Positions 48,339-62,300 of a stretch of DNA of 64,000 nucleotides are shown here, piece after piece. The translations under genes were made by a program, and so were the position numbers. This stretch comes from Certhia americana. Lineage: Eukaryota > Chordata > Aves > Passeriformes > Certhiidae. The notes under the pieces are model-generated. The model ran no database searches, had not been told where the DNA came from, and saw only the letters and a program-made list of their open reading frames with translations. The number at the start of each line of letters is the position of its first letter. Within the stretch, counting starts at the first letter, position 1. The DNA lies in contig CM031879.1 of assembly GCA_018697195.1 (NCBI GenBank), positions 43,388,704-43,452,703 of the forward strand, given 5' to 3'.

Positions 48339-48365
48339 GGGGGGGCGTTTTTGGGTTTTTTTGGG
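48339..48365 (+). other. G-quadruplex motif
   Basis: G7 (48339-48345), then 7 bases, GGG (48353-48355), 7 T, GGG (48363-48365). The seven-G run can provide two tracts, giving a G3+N1-7 pattern on the + strand. It has the same G/T texture as the tract at 29160. Confidence 0.55.
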
Positions 48366-51300
48366 AATGCTAGTAATGACTGTTTGAATGCTGTGGTGAT
48401 CCATTCTTAATTTATGTAACAGTTATCAGCTGAAACTTGAGGTTGATTTATTCCACTTGCAAAATGTAGTGTATGGGAAGTTCTTTTATGTACAGAATGG
48501 CTTATGTGTAGATCCATGGAAGGACACAAATTTGCTGTGGAAAATGCGAGGATAACTGCCCAGGCTGTTTTGTGCAATGGTTGAAGCAGTGGTAATTTAT
48601 CACTTTGGAATAAATTATTTTGTTTTTAATCCACACATCACTCAAAATTGATTTAGCATAAAAATGTCAAACTTACTTTATAATCTTGCTCTCCTAAACA
48701 TTACCTTGGCTGTCCAGTGTTACATTGACCTTCAAATAATACATTCTGTGTGAGCAGTTGAGCTTGATTGATGATGTGTGGATTTTTAACAGCAACTAGT
48801 AACTATGTATGTATAACTGGGCATGAATCTGTTTAGTGATGGAAACAGTAAGAGATGTATGCACAGTGTATATACACACTTTTCTGTGGACTGCTGATAT
48901 TGAATTTATCACTGTTCAGTTCATCACAGTTGCAGTTCACTTTCTGATATGGACATCACAAATGAGTTTTATTTATTATTTTATTATTTAGTATACTATT
49001 AAGGTATCTAAATATTCTCAGTTGCATCTGTCTTTACTCCTATTATAGATTTTGGATTGAAAGGTTAAATTAAATTAGTAAATTTCACTTTTTTCTCCAT
49101 CCCCATAATTTTTTTTCTATCTTTTCTGCCAGTATTCCCAGTATTCCCTTTATACACTTTCTCTCTGTTTTTTAATCTTTGTTATCTGACATCACCCAAG
49201 CACAGGAAAGTGAGTTGCTTTCCATTTCTGCTGGAAAAATGGAAATAAAAATAAAGCATGGTTTCCTGGTAGTTCTATACGTTTACAGGGAATGGTCATT
49301 ACATAACTTTGATTTTAAAATTGCAATTCTACGCTGATAGGCAATTCCACAAAGTACTTATTCTGCCTAAATGTGGTCATTTTGTGAAATCATGTTTGTA
49401 TCTGGATGATTTAGTTTATTTTTAAAAGTACAGAAAATAATGCTTTATAAAGAAAAACATCAGTGTACCCTACTGTTACCTGTCAAAAGTTAAGAAGCAT
49501 GAGGGGTAACTGAAAGCAAGCAAGCATCTTTTGTATAGCATTTAGTGACATTATATACATAGCTGCTTGTTATCCCTGTGCAAGATCTTTGGTGGCTCTC
49601 AGTGCTGATGAAATGGAGAAAACAGTTTGAATATGATAAAATTACTAGACACTTGTACCAGAGTATCATCTTTGGAGATGTGTTTCCTTTTAATTAATGA
49701 TTTAAAGAAGGAACTGACAATTTTGTACAATATCCTGAGAAGAGCTAAAGGATCTGGTGCTTACTCTCTAGCAAGTACTGTATTTTTGGTTATAAATGAT
49801 GGATCCTTAAGTGGCAATAAACACAGAATCCCACCCTTGGTGTCTTTTTTTTAGAATTCATGCACGAAGTGTACTTCAAGACATGGTACCGAAAACAAAG
49901 CTGCACGACCTGTAGAGATCTGTAGAGGTGTGTATTTCCTGAACTGTTGTTTAAGTCCTGAAAGCTGATCTTTGACAGGTTTCTCAACTCTGTGAGATCT
50001 TACTTGTGAGATTGTGATTGTTCTCCTTGTTTTTAATCTAAGGTGTTTATTTATTTATTTTACTTGAAGCTTTGAGCTAGGCAGCCTAGTGATTTCTCTA
50101 AGCTGCACTGCTTCTAATGTGAGTACCATGATATTTGTGAGGCCTGGAACATACATCTTATGGTTTTTGAAGTAAGGTGTATAGTCAGTTTCTTTAATCC
50201 TTTTGGTTTTTAAACTGCTCTGTGGACCCCTGGTTTCCCTGACTCAGGGCTTCAAAACTTTCTGCTTCCCTCTGGGTGATCAGGATATCAGTGAATTGGG
50301 ATAAAAATGTTTTTAGCTTTCTGCACAACTAGAATGGACTTCAAGTTTACCTCAGTTCAATTGCTTCTCTGGCATCTGTCAGACTGCTTTTGCTTTCAAT
50401 TTTTTTTTAGCTTCCCAGCCAAGTTGGTAATAAACCTTGAAATCTTTCTCCTTGTCTGAACCCACTTGATGCTTCTATAGTTGTCAAATTAGTGCTCTGT
50501 ACTAAAGTGTCTCTGTAGTGCTTTTAAATTTAAGTGTTAGTCTGTAGCTATAAAAAAAAAAAATCTGTTTTGTGCCTGCCTATGCAAAAGAAATGGGCTG
50601 GTTGCTGGGTTTTATCCAGTTTTTAACTGGATTTAAGACTTGTAGTAGATGTCTTCCTTGCCATTTCCCCACTCCTCTGGACACAGCTAACAACTTAATT
50701 GCTGGCCTTTTGGACACAGGCAGAGATTACACAAAGCAACCAGACTGATCTAATGGTTTGCTGCTGCTAAGACTGCTGCCTCCTGGCTTTCTTACTGGGA
50801 ACTGTGACTCTGATCCTGGGTTCACCGCACTGTTAGAAAATTAATCAATGGAATAAAAGAGGGAAAAAAAGTTAATTTCTTCCTTTAAAAAGATTTAAAA
50901 TACTAGATTTAAAAATCTAGACCAGCTTACTTGAGATAATTGGGTCAAGGAAAGATCCTGACTGCGTTCCTGGGAGCTGAGGAGCTCCAACAAAGTATGT
51001 ATCACCCCTGATAATGACTAATTGATAAGCATTATAGTAAAACCTTGCTCTTCCTCAGCAGATTCCTAAGATGGCCACTATTACAATATGGTCTGGGACC
51101 ATGCTATGTCTATTAGGTACTTGAGTTTGGCACAGTGCTTACAGCAAATTTCAACCTGTTTGATTTTCTCTGATTGCAGATAACCAGACATAAAGCTGTG
51201 ATTTGAGCACACAAAATCAGTATATCCTCACACATTGGGTTGGAGCCAAGAACTCTGTGCTATCCCTGCATAGGGAGAATAAATTCTTTGTTTGCATGGT

Positions 51301-53044
51301 ATGCAAACATGGTCTTTGTGAGTGGCAAATAAAAAACTGGCAGCATTCTAAACTGGTTTTACCCCCTGCCATGGTAAAAATGCAGAATTCAGTAACATGA
51401 AAAAAACCATCATTTGTTATGTCACTGTGTGAATTGTGGATTACTGCTTCCTACTGGGGAGAAAAAGAAGCCAAGAGCTGAAATATTTGATCCAAAAAAT
51501 TAAAATTGAAAGTATTTTTCTTTTTAATATTAGGTACCACTGCCATAATCTGGCTTAGAACTCTACTTTATTATTTGGTTTCTCAGAAGCAGAGATCAGA
51601 ATGCTTCCTTCCTGCTTGTTTTCTAATACTCCAGCATAATAATCTAGGTTTAAGAATTTTTTGTTTTTCCTTTAACTCACAACAGCATTCCTTCTATCTG
51701 TCTCCTCTGTGTAATCGTACCAGTAAGTGCACTAACAGTGTGACCTGCAGACTGTCAACCAGATGATCATCACTTAAGTCCTTACTTCATTTTATCACAG
51801 GAGCTAAGTCTACCATATTTTGAGAAACTGCTGGTATTAAACTGCTGGAATTGACCCTGTTCCCTTCATGGATCAAAGCAGGGGTTTTCACTTCCTCGTC
51901 TGTAGCTCTGCAATTCTGGTGTCTGTTTAGCATATGCTAGTGCCATATGTGAGAAAGGGAGGTGTTAGCTTTTCCCTCCTCTCTGTGCATAACCTGGGAA
52001 GCTACGGGTGATGTCTTGCATACATGTGAGAAGTACCGGCTGCAATCCATGTGTGATCAGAGCAGCCTGAAGTTCTGTGCTGCAACCTCACAGCCCTATG
52101 GATGGCTACTCAACAGTCCTCATCCTACTGTTTTCTTCCTTGCTGAAGGATGTACTTTAAAATCATTCATACGTTCAAGGATGGGTTTGATTCATTTTGT
52201 TGTTTTGTTTTGTTTCTACAAGTTCATTAAACTATGTGTTGAGCTACAGTGTTTTGTTTACTGTGTGAAGCTAACTTATTGATACAGAATTGGCTGAGGA
52301 ATCAGTCTGTAATAGTGATTCAAACCAGATGTACTTCAGAGTTCCTTTTTGTCTTATGAAATAACAAATACGGAGGTATGGCACATTTTTCTTTAACTGA
52401 GAGGAGAGTACAGTAGAGGGGAATGAATTTTGGTGGTGGGAAGGGAGAATGATGCTGGAGGAGACGAAGCTGCTGCAACATGCAATGCTGAAAGAAATGT
52501 CTGTCTTCACTCTGTGAGAGTCACTTAAGTAGATAATCCATTTGTTTAGCAGGTTGCTGGCACTTAATGAATAAGTTCACAAAGGTGTAGAAGGCCCATT
52601 ACAGTGTCATCAGCAATGAAAGACCATCACTCATCCCTTTTTCACTTGGGAAAAAAGGGATTCAGTTTTGAGCTGTATTCTGAAGTCTTGAAATTCTTCT
52701 CACCCCATCCCAGCCTGATGGACACTACTGGAGGAGCACATGACATTTCAGTTCTGACTTTTTGTTTGATGAATTGTCAAAATACTTGTTTGATTTCTTT
52801 GTTTCTTAGAAGGCACATTTCTGAGTAGGGGTTCCTACCCCTGCTTAGAAGCAGGTGAAAAATGAAAAGTGTGGCTTCTGATAGAGAGACCAAAGCCCAA
52901 CGTGTCCACATAGGGCAGAGGGAGAACACTTAGGGAATGGGGCTGTAATTTGTGTCCATGTCTATATATTTTTTCCATTTGTTTTTTGTGCAGGCTTTGA
53001 GGAGTAATGAAGTATTATGTATAGCATTTTGTTTGCTTATGAGC
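48366..53044. other. Unassigned noncoding DNA
   Basis: No gene or transposon is recognised. There is an A run at 50552-50563, a (TTTA)n stretch near 50046-50061 and a small perfect palindrome CTAGATTT-AA-AAATCTAG at 50903-50920. The + frame at 51962-52282 (106 codons) is hydrophobic towards its end and has no motif. Confidence 0.65.
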
Positions 53045-53087
53045 TCATTTACCTAACATGTATGCTACTAACATGTTAAGTAAATGA
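53045..53087. repeat. Near-perfect hairpin, 17-bp arms
   Basis: The left arm TCATTTACCTAACATGT (53045-53061) and right arm ACATGTTAAGTAAATGA (53071-53087) are complementary except at one position, around a 9-base loop. Flanking bases do not pair, so the stem is shorter than a typical microRNA precursor. It could be a folded remnant of a miniature transposon, a cruciform-forming site, a dimeric transcription-factor site or chance. Confidence 0.85.
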
Positions 53088-56000
53088 TGGTAAACTTTCT
53101 TTGTTGTAGAGCTCTTAATTTCAGGAGCTGCATAAATGCATTGTGGTTCCTTTTTTTTCTTTTTAGAGTTAACTAAACTTTCACAGTCTAATAAGCAGGC
53201 AAACTGCCTGAAGTATAACTGTTTAATTTTCTTTGGTTTCCCTATGCTATCAGGCTTTAGTGTAAATAATGCTCGGAAAAGTATGTAGCAAAGCTTCTTT
53301 TAAATAGATCTTAAAAATGATTTGACAAGAAAATCTCTCTCTGCACCATAGAAACTCTTGACTTCCATCAGTGAAAATTGTAAAATGATGATAATTATCT
53401 GGAACTTTATGGCTGTACCATAAGAGAATGATAGTGTCACCTCACTAATAATTTTATTTTCAAGCTGATGATGGACTTTGCAGACAAGAATAGATTCTTA
53501 CCTTATGATGCATGTAAAGTAAATGATCATGTGCATATATCCAGCTATCTCTTATAACTCCTGAAATTGGAAATAATTGAAAAATACCTGTTTCACATCT
53601 TGGCAAAAAAATGTGCGTCTGTAGCTTAGACCACAGTGAAAAGATTTTGATGTTCTTAAGAATCTTCTACATTTGTAAAAGAAAAACTGAATAGATTTTT
53701 TTTTTTTTTGTGGGAAGGAACCCTGATAAAAAGAGGACTGTTTTGATAAAAATCATGATGAATGTCTTTCTATGAGAATACAGGAATGAAAAAAACCCTA
53801 TAAAAGTCTGGGAAGAATGGTGCATAAAAGGACAATAACATTTTTTAGTTTTTATTTTTTTAAGTGTATTATATTGGTGAATTTTGGGCAGAATATAACC
53901 ATGGAAGAACATATTATAAACTATAAAAAAAAAATTTGATTCATTGGTACTTTTGAAACTGTTGAAAGTTGTGTTTGCTGAGATTTTAACATGTTACATG
54001 TTGAACTTGTATGTCCTCTGCCCCTCCCATTACACCTGAAACTGGGGAGGGCTGGGAAGGGGAGGTGGAGCAGGAGGTGGCAGGCAATTATCTTAAACTA
54101 AAACTTCTGCAGATCTGTGGCTGTCCAAAATCTTTGAAGTTAATGGAAATATTTCTCCTGGTTGTATGTTGTGGATGGGATGCTTTGTGCATTCTTTTTT
54201 CATTGTGTTGTTTAGTACCATTTACATAGTTAGTGTTCTTAATTAATTTATTGCCTCTTTGCCCATTTCTGTTACAGGGCCAAGAATGTGCTGTTGGTAT
54301 TTGTCACATAGTAAAATGATAGTATTTTCTTAGAACAGGTTGTTCTTCCATTTAGGTGCTTTGGAATTCATGAAGATTTTGAAAATATGGATTAATGTGA
54401 GCCTGTGAGGTTTTAGGAGGAGCTTTCTGCACTCTTTCTGTAATAGTATAAATTATTTATTAGTAAACTGTAACAAAGCTGCAGCTTTTAGACTGTACAA
54501 GTAATGCTTGTTATCTGCTGGCTTGGGATAGTTTTAACTGTTACCTGTTCTTCATTAGTGTTCTTCCACCTGAAGAGAAGCTCATATATGCATGGAAGAA
54601 ATCTGACCTTACAATTAAAACTTAAAAGAAGGAAAAATTAGTCTTGCTAGGTTTAGGATGTTTCTTAAGAATGTCCGTATGACTTAATTATAAAATGTGG
54701 GCAGCTCATTTTTCCTACCCTTCTTCCAACCATCACATGCTTGAGGATGTGATGTTTCATATATGGTCCACAAGTGGTGCAAGATCATGATTTTACTATC
54801 TCCTTTTCTCATCACCATTATTTTTCTCTACTTTGTGAGATTTAGGGTTTTAGTCCTTTAATTATGTATTTTTGATGGTATGTTTTATTTCTCATTTGGC
54901 TATTATTTTATTAGTGTTCTGATAGAGAATTAAAAGTTTTTCAGTTTGAAAAAGTAGAAAGTAAAAAAAAAAAAAGGTTCGACTTGGGGACATAGCCTGA
55001 TGATCAAGGGCAGATGAGATCTGTGAACTGTGGAAGATAAGAACTCAGAAAACTATGAAATTTCTAACCCTGCTGCATGTAGCATGAATAAGGTGTCATA
55101 CTGCCCAATCACAACCTAGAAGTACATTTTAGCAAATCAATATTTGGTAAATAAAGGACAATTTAAAAAGAAATAATCACTTTGGTGATAAAGAGTTTAA
55201 AATATTTCTAAAGACAATATATTTTATGCATTAGAAGTGCAATTTTAAATGTGTGCCTCATGATTCAGGTTACCTTGCAAGCAACATGAAATGCATCCTT
55301 TTGTATAATATCAGTCTTCAGCAAAGCGTTGTTTACACCATGGATCAAATATGCAACATTAAAATTCATTATAGGCATATTACCCACTCTCATTATGTGA
55401 CAGAAGTGTGTCAGTGAAATTAGCAGTCACAAAAAAGACAAAGATTTTCTTACCTATTAGTTGGAAGGTAGCAGCTGTTTGAGTAATTCCACAGAGGGAT
55501 AACAATGACCAACTGACTTGCACGTTTTAAAGAAAAAATGATATCAAATCCTTTGAGGATGCCATATGTTCTGGGCTTTGAGGCAGGCTGTGTATGCTAT
55601 CATAGCAATTAGACAGACCGGAGACTCTGCTAAAATTTTATCCAAAATGCCAGAAGAGAAGTATTTCTTGGGGCTTTTTAATTGTGAACATAGATATACT
55701 TAGGCTCCCATTATTTATTAGAGGATAAGTTAGTTAAACTGTAAAATTTTTTCCCAATCATTTCCCATAGAAAACTATATATAAATAAGCTGGTTTGATG
55801 TGGGATTTGATTTTTATATTTATTTTCCTTTTTAATTATGCTTGGATTTATTTAGGCCTTTTTAGTTCTGTATGGTGGTTATCCTTTTGCTTACAAAAGA
55901 GACTGTGAAATAATGTTACTTAGAATAATTCTAGCTTCCTTTGTCATTTTTGAATGGGGTCTGAAGGATGCCAAGTCTTCTCAAACAAACTTGGTAATTG

Positions 56001-56149
56001 CCACCGAGAGCTGGGCCATTCAGATGATCAATGGATCCATCTGTGTGTTCTGTAGTTTTTGTATTGAACTTCTGTAGTTTGATGTGACTTCTTGCCAGAC
56101 CTATTGTGATTTAAGAAAGCTTGTATTGACCAGTTTACCCGAACTGGGC
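53088..56149. other. Unassigned noncoding DNA
   Basis: No gene is recognised. Homopolymers lie at 53697-53710 (T) and 54964-54976 (A). GGTTCGACTTG after the latter resembles a tRNA B box, but nothing around it folds as a tRNA. Confidence 0.6.
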
Positions 56150-56345
56150 ACAGACAAATAATTTGTGCTGATGTTGTGGAGAGGGGTCACCCGCCAAGCT
56201 TCGGCTGGCTAAAACGAAGATGCCTGTATCAGAAAAGATCTATTTGGAGCCATTAGGAAGCAGAAAGGCCTGTTAGGTGAAACTGCTGTGAAGATGTGCA
56301 GCACAGTCTCCAGAGACCCACCAGGACACATAACCCTACGTTAAC
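56150..56345. other. Small CpG-retaining patch
   Basis: About 200 bases are less AT-rich than the surroundings and hold several CpG sites (CACCCGCC, CTTCGGCT, AACGAAG, CCTACG), with another (ACCCGAA) just upstream near 56140. One + frame gives a short basic, mixed stretch (SPAKLRLAKTKMPVSEKIYL) to a TAG. No splice site strong enough to call an exon was seen. Identity unknown. Confidence 0.3.
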
Positions 56346-59300
56346 AAGTAGAAAGATAGTTTGGCTATGGATACTCATATGTACTCAGGGCTTCTATGTC
56401 CATTTTGAAGCAAGGCCTTTTCTGCTGTGCAGTTTATATAATTTCTTTGCCTAATAAGTGGCAGCACGATCCACACTAGCACTTTACTCTTCTTCCAGTG
56501 TCATTCTGTTTGGCAGTTCTCAAAGAGCCTTTCTGACTGTATAGGCATTTTGGCATTCAGCTTTAATTTAAGGCACCAACCTTGTACATATACAGGAAAG
56601 CTCCTCAGAGCTTTATAATTCTTGGTCATGGTGTTTTCTAGTGCAGTATTGCATCATTACTATATTGACTACTGTGGTTCCCAGGTCCCCTTTTAGTCCC
56701 TCCCCTCTCCTTCACCCTCATCCAGAACTGTATTGAATCCCCAAATTGATCTCTGAAGTCAATAGAATTATTCAGGTTTACTGTTTGGTGAAGTTAGGGT
56801 GCAGGAAGAATACAGTGGAACCAAAGGCTTGCTTAAGAGGCAGTGCAAAACTACGGAAATGGAGTGTGGAAGAGTCTGAGATCCGGGATTTTGTGATCTG
56901 TAAGATTTAATATCAGGAAGAGAATGTAAAGGAATAATAGATCCCATGTTTTTCTGTGATACAGTGAAAGAATATAAAAAATGGAATCAATAGTGTCTAT
57001 CCAACTCTAAAGGCAATACTATACAAAGGGTAGCTTACGCATTTGGGAATAAAAGGAATAATACTTTCTGAATGGTTCAGGTTTTGTTTTAATTTTTGGG
57101 GGTCATTTTTCCCCATAGAATCAGATGTTTGCAACTGTGAAGCTTACCATCACAGAACCAATACTAATCGATATAAATGAGCATGTTCATCAAAAGCAAT
57201 GAGGTGACAGTCGTGTGGTGAATAGAGTTTTAAACATACTTCTGTAGTTTATCATATTTATTCTGCTGAGGAATGTGTCCATATACACTGCAGAAACTCA
57301 GTAAGCAATGCTGTACTTAAGATAGCTGAATTAATTTTAGGGTTTTTTTTTTTTAAATGTTAGTTTAAAAGAAGCATCAAGCATAATGTTTAAAATGTCT
57401 GGTGTAAGACTGTAATTCTCTATGTGACCTCAGTATTATTCACCCAGGTATTTATCTGCTGTAAAGGGATGAAAGGAAAGCTTCTTTCCTTTATATGTTA
57501 GGAGTTTCTACATTTTGTTTCCTGATTCTCAGATGTTCTGGAAAAGCCACAGACTGTTGGTGATTTTTCTGGTTCTGTCTCCATGACTGTGGTATCAGTT
57601 CTTCAGAGCTCTTAATAGTCAGTCAGGATGAATCAAGGAATCTGCTATTAATTACCTTTCCTTTAATATGCCTTTGCTGCTGCTGTGGTAAAAAAAGACA
57701 CAGATGCAGACAGTCCTTGAGCACTGGCATTGCTATTTCCTGATTTGGCCATGGCAACCACAAGGACAGGATCCTGGGGCATCTCCACACTGAGGGTGCT
57801 GTCTGCCATGTTTCAGCCAAAAAGGTATCTGATAGGGAGGTGCTGGCAGGAGGTGGAGGCTCTTGAGGAAAAATGCAGTTCCAAAGGGAAGGGGGAGGAA
57901 ATAAAAATCCTCTCTGCGCTGGAGGCATTGTGAAGTGAGAGAATTTCTTCCCAAAGGGAGTTCTTTCTTTTTAGGGAAAGGTTATTGTATGTCTCAACAA
58001 AGTGATGGTGGACTATCTCTTTCACTTTTTACTTAAGGTGTTATTTGTCAGTTATACGTCAGAAGTTTTCATCCTCAGGAAATTGCATGCAGTCACCTCT
58101 TACTCTTAAGTCATGGACCCAAAGCATTGTAGGGCAATGTAAAAAGGATTAACTTTAGATATTGTGGTATCTTTGTTACACCTGAGAGGAATTTCCTGCT
58201 GAAATTAAATGTAATTGAAGTTGCTGCCTGGATACTTCACAAACACTGTGAATCAGGCTGGGAGGAACTGCCTGCAGTGCTGCTGGTAAAAGTGGTGTAG
58301 GGGGAATTTTGACAGCTGGGTCCATTCACAGCTGGGATCTGGGAGACATGACATTTAGGGAAAGAGATTTGTAAAGGGCTACTGGATAACTGAACTTGGC
58401 GAGGTCCTTGACTTCAGCACAGACTACAGTCTTTCTTTAATTCTAGTTTGGAAAGCCAAATGTAGCCCAGGATCCTTTAAAGGTAAGTGATCTTTAAGAA
58501 ACTAAGTGAGTAAGCACATAAAGCACTTCACTGTCTCCCATTTTACCAGGTGACCCATACAGAAGGAGAATTGTATAAATAAGTAGCTGGAAGGGCCTTT
58601 GTTTATTCTAATAAACCTAAAGGAGAAGTAGGTAGTTGTCAGTGTAGGGGTAGGGGACAGCCTACTGGGCTGGGCACATATCTTACTCTGCACAACAGCT
58701 GTGTTGCTGCTAATGCTTCCTTAAAAGGTCTGCTCCTTTGCCAAGAAAGTAGAATAAGCCTAATAATGAACAAAATAAATAAATAAAAAAATCAATAACC
58801 AAAAACAGTAGCAAATGAATATAGAGAGAGCTGTACTTCTGCAAATCTAGGTGTAGGTGAAGAGGAATAGGCATAGTATATGTGTAATGCTATCAAAGTT
58901 TGTGATTTCGAATTGCAGGGTAAAGGTGGTGATGTATATACAAGAGAGAGCATTGGAGTTCAATATGTTGACTTGTAATTAATCTGTAAGATGCTTTTTC
59001 CTAGGACTTTTAATACCTTGCACTGTTTTACTTTTTTTGCTCTGTACATCTGCTGCTTTAATTGTGACAGCAGTTTATGCTGTATATAAAAGTATTAAAT
59101 ACTTTTGCTCTTACAGTGTTTGCTATTGACTTTACACATGCTTCTCTACATAAAACAAAATTAGATTTCCTAAGATACCAATAGATAACCACACAAAAAG
59201 CAGACTGATTAATAAATAGTCTGTTTCAGCACTTATGGATACCATTTCATTTTATCTTACTGTGAATTGACAGGTTATGACAGGCAACTGAGAACAGAAT

Positions 59301-62300
59301 GCAGTTCAACTTCTTTTGTGCCAATGATATGTCTTTTAAAAGATAAAATACTTTAATTAAAAAAGACAGTTGAAATCTTATCTTAAATTTTCCTTGATGT
59401 GTCAGAATTTTTGTTGCAGTCTTAACCATTACTATTCTTGTCTTTATATGTCTATTTAAAAAATTCTTTTCATAAAAAGTATCTTTTCTAGAAATGTCCT
59501 TCCAGATGTTATATTTTACTGATCTCAAGAAGTAAAGAATATCAATAATAATTCTCTGACTACCTGTTTCTTGTTTCAAATTTAAACTAGCTTAAATTAG
59601 GCTTTCTCTTCCACACATTTAAAGCAAAAGCTTACTGCTAGACAGTCTGATCATAAATTAATCATTATATTATTTTGGTATTGTAGCTGGATATGAATAC
59701 TTTAAGTATTGTTATATGTTTTCTAAAATTTTTATATAATGTAGAAGGTTTATTAAAGAGCTCAATTTGTTTTTAAATAGGTAAAGCCAGTGAATTTACT
59801 ATCAGATAATCTATAAGTGAATTATTCCCTATATATTTAGCTTGGATGTCACATTTTAATTTTATTGTCTAAGAATAATTATTTTTAAAATGTTCCTTTG
59901 CTTTGGGACAGGTAATCTGGACACTAAGCACTATAGATCATCCTCTTTGTGTCATTTACTGACAACCATGTCAGGCTTCTTTTCTCTCAGTGTCTAGATT
60001 GATCCTTTCCTCAGGTCACCCATCATCTTTCTTTCTCTCTTTTTATGTCGGAGAAACAAAAAGAGAGGAGAAGAAAACCCTCAAACAAAGGAGGAGCAAG
60101 AAGGCCAAGACTGCAGTGAAGGGAGTGGGTAGAAATGCAGTGGAAAGGGCAGAGCAAGCTTCTGACAGTTAGTTTTAAGAGATTATTCCAGCTCATTTTC
60201 ATTATCAGGGAAACTGAGTGCCAATAAAAAGTGGTATCCAGGTTTCAGGAAGTCAGGTGTTCCAAGTGTCTGTTTGTCCCGTTGTCTCCTTCCAAGCAGT
60301 GGGCTTCTTAGCCTTGCAAGAGACCTGGACTGTATGCTTAGCTGCCTCCCTATCTGGACTTGCATCTGACAGCAAATAAACTTGGCCATACGCAGACCAT
60401 CACTATTACTTTCAGTATGAATCTTTCCTTTAACAATGTTTGTTACTGGGTTTGTGGACAAAAGCCCAGTTACCCATGTCCTATCTTTTCACTGGCTCTG
60501 TGTTTAGGCAGAGCTGCCTGAAGTAGGCAGCTCAGACATCAAAAAAAATGACACTGGTGATAGAATTGCTTCAGCTGCAGTGGAAAAGATCATTGTACTT
60601 TGTTTTGAAAGCTACAAGAACAAAGAGCACTTTCCCTGTAATAAGGCCTGTGGCTCCTTCATTCCTCTGCACATCATCACAGAAGGTCAGGCAAGACAAT
60701 GCAGTGGTTACTTCTCTGGGTCTTTGACAGTTCTGTCACCTTGGTTTCTAGAAATTGATGAGTCTGGCAGCTCATTCATTTCTGGACACTTTAAAAGACA
60801 CTGAACATTTGTTTTGGTGCCCTGTTCTTCAAAATTTTAGGTGACTTTTGAAGGTGACTACAAGGAAGATGAGTAGACCTGCTTCGTGCAGCTGAGTTTT
60901 TCAGCTGTTGCTTGATTTAATAGCAAGAAGACATGGACTTTGTACATGAATTCTTTCCTTTTGTAGATGAGAAGACAGTGTAGCATTGCTAGTTTCCAAC
61001 TTCCTGTTGAACAATTGAAACTTTTTTTCTTTGGAGACTATAAAAGTCTGCATGCCCAAGATACTCTCCCTACTACTAGCCTTGCAATTAAAAAAGAATC
61101 TGAAGAGAGAGGTTAACATCTCAAAGCTTGCAGAACCTTGCTTTTGGTCCTGAAATACTGTTGTGGGAGCTTTGCTTTGGTTTCAGATTGCCAGAAAACT
61201 CTCAGAACTCCTGTTATCTTATAGTAAGAGGTTAAGAAACTTCCGCGCTGTAGTAATTTCCCTCCTCATTTTCCCTGAGATTATTTTGTTCTTAATTAAT
61301 TGAGTTGATTTTTCTCAATCATTATTTTATCAATATTTGTTGTGAACTAGTTCCCATCTTCTTCCCTCCCCTTTGTGCTGGCAACTTCTACAGCTGTTAC
61401 CAGTGAGATTTTTGAAATTTTTAACTCTTGCTTGGCTACTAGGAAATGCTTTTGGTTAATGGCTAGGGTAAAGCTGACTCATACTTGAGGTTACTATTTC
61501 AGGATGTGTGTGAAGGTGTTTCTATCAGGGAGTCTGAGAAAAGGTTGGCTAGCTTTTGGCTGGGGAATGGATCTTGTATCGGGGCAAGGAAAGGACCATG
61601 TGAGCTCCCAGGGCTCCTCCGTGTGTTTGTCCTGCCATTCTGTGGTTTTGCCCCATCTTACTTGGGGTCATACAAGGGGGATTCCTGTGTTGTTTTCTTT
61701 TCTGCCACCATAATTCAGTGTTACAGCAAATGAGTGCTAAGCTTACATCTCTAAGTTGTCATCTGAATGCTCTGAAGGCTCTTTATCAGTTTGAAGAGGG
61801 TAGAACTGATGTGTGGAGAGAAAGGGCTTGTTGCTGAGTTGTTTTATTTGAAAATTTTATGCATCCTGCATACAGGGGAAAAATTTGCTGTTCCCAGCAA
61901 ATTTTAAATCTCACCAACACAAGAATCTGGAGGGAGAGGATCACTAGTCATGTATGTGGTATGTGTATTAGGAAAGTAGTTTCAGAACTGTTTTGCTTCT
62001 GTGTTTTTCTGATAGATGGCACCATATTGCTAACTCTCTGAACTGCTAGTATGGGCAGGGAAGGGAGCAGACTATGACAAACAACTAGTGGAAAGTAATT
62101 TTTCTTTGTGTCAGTAAAATTGAGTAATAAAGAAACATAGCAGAAGCTCCTTTTGTGAGTGGTTGGTTTCTAATGTGCATTTGTTATTTAAATTAACACT
62201 TTTTTTCAGCATTAACAAAACCCAAAAGACCCTGTCAATGTCCAGGAGACGCATAAAGAGAGACAAACCAATTAATCCTAATCTTGCCCATTGTGAAAGA

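Noticed and set aside
54964..55010. Possible tRNA-derived element (poly-A followed by a B-box-like GGTTCGACTTG)
   Set aside because: No A box, no cloverleaf pairing and no matching SINE body nearby.
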